Assembly (NCBI GenBank): GCA_029851415.1
Contig: CM056743.1
Location: 124,340,305 to 124,404,304, forward strand
From: Eretmocerus hayati
Taxonomy: Eukaryota > Arthropoda > Insecta > Hymenoptera > Aphelinidae
DNA: 64,000 nucleotides
Direction of reading: 5' to 3'
The notes under the pieces were generated by a model. It did not search any database, was not told where the DNA came from, and saw only the letters and a list, made by a program, of their open reading frames with translations. Each line of letters begins with the position of its first letter. The first letter of the stretch is position 1. Positions 60,470 through 64,000 of this stretch are shown piece by piece. A program made the translations under genes and the position numbers.

Positions 60470-63400
60470 GCGCTGCAGCCGCAGACGCCACCGGACTCCA
60501 CGCCGCCAACCTGGACATCTGGATTGGAGGGAAGCTCGTCGCAGCGCTCGTCGACTCGGCAGCATCCGACAACTTCATCTCGCCACGGTGCATCCCGGAC
60601 GGAGCCATCGTGCAGAGAATCCAGCCACGCGGAGCCAAGCTGGCAAGCAGTGGAACCGAGATGCGCGTCCAAGCAACCTGCACACTCGCCGTGCGGATCC
60701 AAAACTTCGAATGTGACGTCAAGTTCTTCGTCGCCGAGGAGCTTCGACCTGCCGCCATCCTCGGACGACGATGGCTTAAGGAGGTGAAGGCCGTCCACGA
60801 CCACGACCTCGACTGCCTCTACCTAGGAACCAGCAAAAGGATCCGGGTATTCCTGGGACGCGCCCCTGACGGGCCATCGACCCACTTGCAAGAGCAAGTA
60901 TGGAGCAAGGTAAACCACGGATTCCCTAATGAATATGTTGATCAATTCAAGGAAATCATGATGCGACACGTGAGGATCTTCGATGATTCGGCGCCCCTGG
61001 CCAGGACACCCTTCATCATGCACGAGATCAGAGTCACGGACCGTCGCCCCTTCAAGATTCCACCTTATCGCTACTCTGCTGAGAAGAAGCGAGCGATAAG
61101 CGACATGGTCAAACAAATGCTGGCAGATGGAGTCGTCGAGGCAGCCTCATCCCCATACAGCTCACCCATCGTACTGGTGGACAAACACGATGGTACCTTC
61201 CGCTTCTGCGTCGACTTCCGGAGGATCAACAGCGTCACGGAGGATGCAGGTCAACCGAACCCGGTCATCCATGAGGTCCTCAAGGAAATCGGCGGAGCCA
61301 CCATCTTCACGACGATTGACCTTCGAAAATGCTATTGGCAGATCCCGCTGACCGAGGACTCCAAGCAATTCACTGCCTTCTGCACACCAGACGGCGGACA
61401 ATACGTATTCAACGTTGCAGCTTTCGGATTAAAGAACTCCGGGAGGACTTGCAACCAACTCATCGGGATGGAAGTGCTACTCGGACTACTTGGTGAGTTC
61501 TGTCTGAATTTCCAGGACGATATTGTCATTTTTTCACACAGCTGGTCAGACCACCTCGTCCACGTCGCCAAAGTCTTGGAACGACTGTCGATGTACGGAC
61601 TGGCCTGTGCCATTGACAAATGCCACTTCGGAAAGGACCGCCTGGAGTTCCTGGGCCATGTGGTATCCACGGACCACAACGAGGCCAAGATGGAGCACAT
61701 TCGCGCTGTCTTGGAGTTCGCCCCACCACGCAACAAGAAGGACTTACAGAGGTTCCTGGGCATCGCCAACTGGCTCCGGGAGTATATTCCCAACTTCTCC
61801 GAGATTGCAGCACCTATGACGGAACTCCTCAAGGGCAAATCTTGGAAATGGACCCAGGCTGCGCAGGCTTCGATGGACCTCGTCAAAGAAGCCTTCAAGA
61901 AGCCGTTGAAGCTCCATCGACCTCGATTGGACCAGCGCTTCTACTTGCAGACCGATGCCAGCGACGCCGGCATGGGAGCCGTGCTTTTCCAACTGGGACC
62001 AGAAGGAGAGCGGCACGTCATCTCCTATGCATCGGCTAAATTCACGACGACTGAGAGAGGCTATCACTCTAACGAACGAGAGTGCTTGGCCGTCATTTGG
62101 GCACTTCGCAAGTACAAACACTTGCTTGAAGATGCCCCATTCACCCTTCGCACGGACAACCAAGCCCTGAAATGGCTGGACCGTGTGAAAGACGAGCGGG
62201 GTAAGTTGACACGATGGGCAATGTTTTTGAGTCGTTTTAGTTTCAGTGTGGAACACGTCCCTGGACGAGAGAACCAGCTGCCAGACGCACTGTCTCGTGC
62301 CCCAGGAGATGAGGACTTCGAGGACCAGGAGCACGACTACGACGCCCTGACGCCTCCAGTCAGTTCACCACCCTCAGACGAGCTCATTACTGCCTGCGTG
62401 GAATGCAACTGGTTGGATGACTACCTCCGCCAGGCTCAAGACGACACCAGGGAACTACCTCAAGGACCGGAATGGAGCACGCACGACGGTTTGCTGTCAT
62501 ACTGCCGAGATCCGGCCAACCCGAGGATCTACGTTCCTGAGTCCGCACGCGACGTCGTCCTGCACCATTTCCACAACGACCCGCTCGCCGGCCATCCTGG
62601 TGCTGCGGAGACACTCCGCCAGATACGCGGAGAGTACTACTGGCCCGGACTTCGCAACGACGTCCGACAACATGTGCGAGCATGCGGACCCTGCAACCTC
62701 ACCAAGGCTGCACGACCAGCGGATGCCGGAGCCAACATCGCCAGGAAGCCGAAACGACCTTGGGAACAAGTGGCCTTGGATCTGATGGGCCCTTATCCCC
62801 GGACGCCCCGGGGGAAGCGGTTCATTCTGGTCGTCACGGACTTGTTCTCCCGATGGACGGAAGCCTTCCCCATCTCATCATCGACGACCGAGGTCATCGC
62901 CAACGTCCTGGAGACGGAAGTGTTCCAACGATGGGGATACCCGGGAGCCGTACTCTCCGACAACGCACCACAGTTCAAAGGTGCAAAATGGCTTCGCCTC
63001 TGCGACAAGTGGCAAGTCGAAGTATGGACTACGCCTGCATACCATCCCCAGGCGAATCCTACGGAACGTCGGAACCAAGAGATCAAGAAGGGACTACGCC
63101 TGGCCTTACTTCCGTACCAACACCAAACCAACTGGGACCTGGAGGTCCCAAGAATCCTGTTCGCCATGCGCCGCCGATGCAACGCCGCCACTGGATTCTC
63201 ACCTAGTGAGCTGCTCCTGGGACACAACATCGCTCGCCCAGGGGAACGAGTCTCGCCACGATCGGACGATCTCGAGACCCGCATCGCTGCAGCCAACCAG
63301 GCACAGGATCACTTCACCAGCAGCTGGAGACCTTCGGATGAAGTCTTCACGGAGGGCGACATGGTGTTCATCAAGACGCACCCCCTTTCCAAAGCTGCCG

Positions 63401-63990
63401 ATAACTTCAACGCTGGCCTCGCCCCGAAATGGGAAGGCCCATACGAGATCGTCCACTGTCATTCAGCGCAGGTGTTCACCGTCGACCGTCCCGGAAACAC
63501 CGCCCTGAAGGTGCACATCTCGCAGGTCAAGCGAGACCACACAGCTCCAGTCCCTCCTGCGGCTGAACCTGGGTCACCATCCCCCGCAACCAGCGGCGCC
63601 AAGGATGCAGACGGACCCCGAATCGAGCGGCCACATCCGCCGACCACACCTGCCGGTGGGGACGCCCACTTGTCCGAGGACCAAGGTCGGAATGGATCCG
63701 CAACCGTCCCCATTGCCACGACCCCTGATCGTGCGCAGGACGACATCGCAAACCACGTCGAGGAGGACTCCCCGACAAACGTTGCCGAGGTGGACATCTT
63801 GGCAGAACCATACCCAGGGGTAGCGGATGCGCCCCGAGTCCTGAGCAACCAGCAATGGAAGCGACGTAGAGGGCGACCTACCTTAGCAGAAGCAGCACGG
63901 AGAGAAGCCGAGCGCAAGCTCGCCTACCCACCGCCTAGCCACCGCTACAACTTGAGGAGTAGGAGGAATCCCCCAGCTCCGGAACAATAA
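60352..63990 (+). CDS. Ty3/gypsy Pol: protease, reverse transcriptase, RNase H, integrase
   Basis: Made as a Gag-Pol fusion after the -1 shift at 60409; the ATG at 60352 only marks the first Met in frame. Numbering from it: protease at about 55-145, with VDSAAS at 67-72 (Asp68) and AILGRRW; RT at 236-410, with VDFRRIN, TTIDLRKCYWQIP (Asp323) and FQDD at 387-390; RNase H at 530-650 (Asp535, Glu577, Asp602, Asp645); integrase with an H-H-C-C zinc site (His741, His748, Cys778, Cys781) and Asp810, Asp870, Glu905; GPY/F-type module near 1029. The C-terminus has an AT-hook-like RRRGRPT and HRYNLRSRR. Domain order (IN last) is that of Ty3/gypsy. No internal stop is present, so it is probably young. 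No env lies before the window end. Confidence 0.95.
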   Translation: MAQGLPQTTPVPEGHDSGKLAGSGECCGHTRFDTCSPAISAAAADATGLHAANLDIWIGGKLVAALVDSAASDNFISPRCIPDGAIVQRIQPRGAKLASSGTEMRVQATCTLAVRIQNFECDVKFFVAEELRPAAILGRRWLKEVKAVHDHDLDCLYLGTSKRIRVFLGRAPDGPSTHLQEQVWSKVNHGFPNEYVDQFKEIMMRHVRIFDDSAPLARTPFIMHEIRVTDRRPFKIPPYRYSAEKKRAISDMVKQMLADGVVEAASSPYSSPIVLVDKHDGTFRFCVDFRRINSVTEDAGQPNPVIHEVLKEIGGATIFTTIDLRKCYWQIPLTEDSKQFTAFCTPDGGQYVFNVAAFGLKNSGRTCNQLIGMEVLLGLLGEFCLNFQDDIVIFSHSWSDHLVHVAKVLERLSMYGLACAIDKCHFGKDRLEFLGHVVSTDHNEAKMEHIRAVLEFAPPRNKKDLQRFLGIANWLREYIPNFSEIAAPMTELLKGKSWKWTQAAQASMDLVKEAFKKPLKLHRPRLDQRFYLQTDASDAGMGAVLFQLGPEGERHVISYASAKFTTTERGYHSNERECLAVIWALRKYKHLLEDAPFTLRTDNQALKWLDRVKDERGKLTRWAMFLSRFSFSVEHVPGRENQLPDALSRAPGDEDFEDQEHDYDALTPPVSSPPSDELITACVECNWLDDYLRQAQDDTRELPQGPEWSTHDGLLSYCRDPANPRIYVPESARDVVLHHFHNDPLAGHPGAAETLRQIRGEYYWPGLRNDVRQHVRACGPCNLTKAARPADAGANIARKPKRPWEQVALDLMGPYPRTPRGKRFILVVTDLFSRWTEAFPISSSTTEVIANVLETEVFQRWGYPGAVLSDNAPQFKGAKWLRLCDKWQVEVWTTPAYHPQANPTERRNQEIKKGLRLALLPYQHQTNWDLEVPRILFAMRRRCNAATGFSPSELLLGHNIARPGERVSPRSDDLETRIAAANQAQDHFTSSWRPSDEVFTEGDMVFIKTHPLSKAADNFNAGLAPKWEGPYEIVHCHSAQVFTVDRPGNTALKVHISQVKRDHTAPVPPAAEPGSPSPATSGAKDADGPRIERPHPPTTPAGGDAHLSEDQGRNGSATVPIATTPDRAQDDIANHVEEDSPTNVAEVDILAEPYPGVADAPRVLSNQQWKRRRGRPTLAEAARREAERKLAYPPPSHRYNLRSRRNPPAPEQ
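60403..60465 (+). promoter_or_regulatory. Programmed -1 ribosomal frameshift signal (slippery site and pseudoknot)
   Basis: G GGA AAC (60403-60409) is an X XXY YYZ heptamer in the gag frame, encoding Gly-Asn. After a 6-base spacer, GAAGCGGG (60416-60423) pairs perfectly with CCCGCTTC (60440-60447). The loop segment TGCGGG (60430-60435) pairs with CCCGCA (60460-60465), giving an H-type pseudoknot. Slippage moves translation into the pol frame (CTG GCG GGA) before the gag stop at 60467-60469. All parts are seen directly; efficiency is unknown. Confidence 0.88.
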
Positions 63991-64000
63991 TTAAGTATGA

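Overview
This is a repeat-dominated stretch of an animal nuclear genome, most likely an arthropod and probably an insect. The evidence is the transposon mix (Tc1/mariner, piggyBac-type, hAT, Ty3/gypsy), multi-exon transposon genes with GT-AG introns, arthropod-style TCAGT initiators, a cytochrome b fragment that only reads if TGA is Trp, and scattered CAGGTTAGG motifs. The species cannot be named from this. No conserved single-copy host gene was recognised, and nearly every interpretable feature is a mobile element or its remains.

Layout. 1-28 kb: AT-rich DNA with few long ORFs, filled with non-autonomous DNA transposons built as long inverted repeats: a mariner-type foldback (3459-3954), a second one (7219-8302), a piggyBac-type element flanked by TTAA (9532-10411), two short palindromes (10688-11268), a degenerate ~120-bp repeat region (12374-13293), and large palindromes at 16118-17903, 21063-22428, 23105-24940 and 25460-26143. 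A minus-strand LTR with its primer-binding site is at 26863-27281. 28-31 kb: a spliced minus-strand gene of a widespread, unnamed family with a DDE-like layout, carrying stop codons. 31-33 kb: a long (GT)n microsatellite and a nuclear cytochrome b fragment. 34-36 kb: a broken gene with a CIDE-N-like N-terminus, ending in a near-perfect hairpin. 36.9-43 kb: a broken gene of an unnamed zinc-finger transposon family, interrupted by an inverted duplication and a ~400-bp satellite. 46-48 kb: a hAT-type foldback and a second piggyBac-type element. 50.6 kb: a tRNA-derived SINE. 51.5-54.6 kb: a 3.1-kb hAT-type element with a perfect 8-bp target duplication and inverted arrays of a 77-bp minisatellite.

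58-64 kb: a GC-rich, apparently intact Ty3/gypsy retrotransposon on the plus strand, cut off by the window end before its 3' LTR. Its parts fit together: promoter (TATA 58607, initiator 58640), a tRNA-Lys-type primer-binding site (59171), a short uORF whose stop overlaps the gag start, gag, a textbook -1 frameshift signal (GGGAAAC plus H-type pseudoknot), and a 1,200-residue pol with protease, reverse transcriptase, RNase H and integrase.

The most unusual object is the promoter-proximal LTR region, 58061-58586. Eleven copies of a 19-bp dyad (GTACGYYNC...CGTAC) lie at start-to-start distances clustering near 42-43, 52-54 and 62-63 bp, close to 4, 5 and 6 helical turns. The arms covary so that symmetry is kept while sequence changes. 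This looks like a multi-site array for a dimeric DNA-binding protein (enhancer or insulator), comparable in arrangement to the Su(Hw) sites of Drosophila gypsy but with an unrelated motif.
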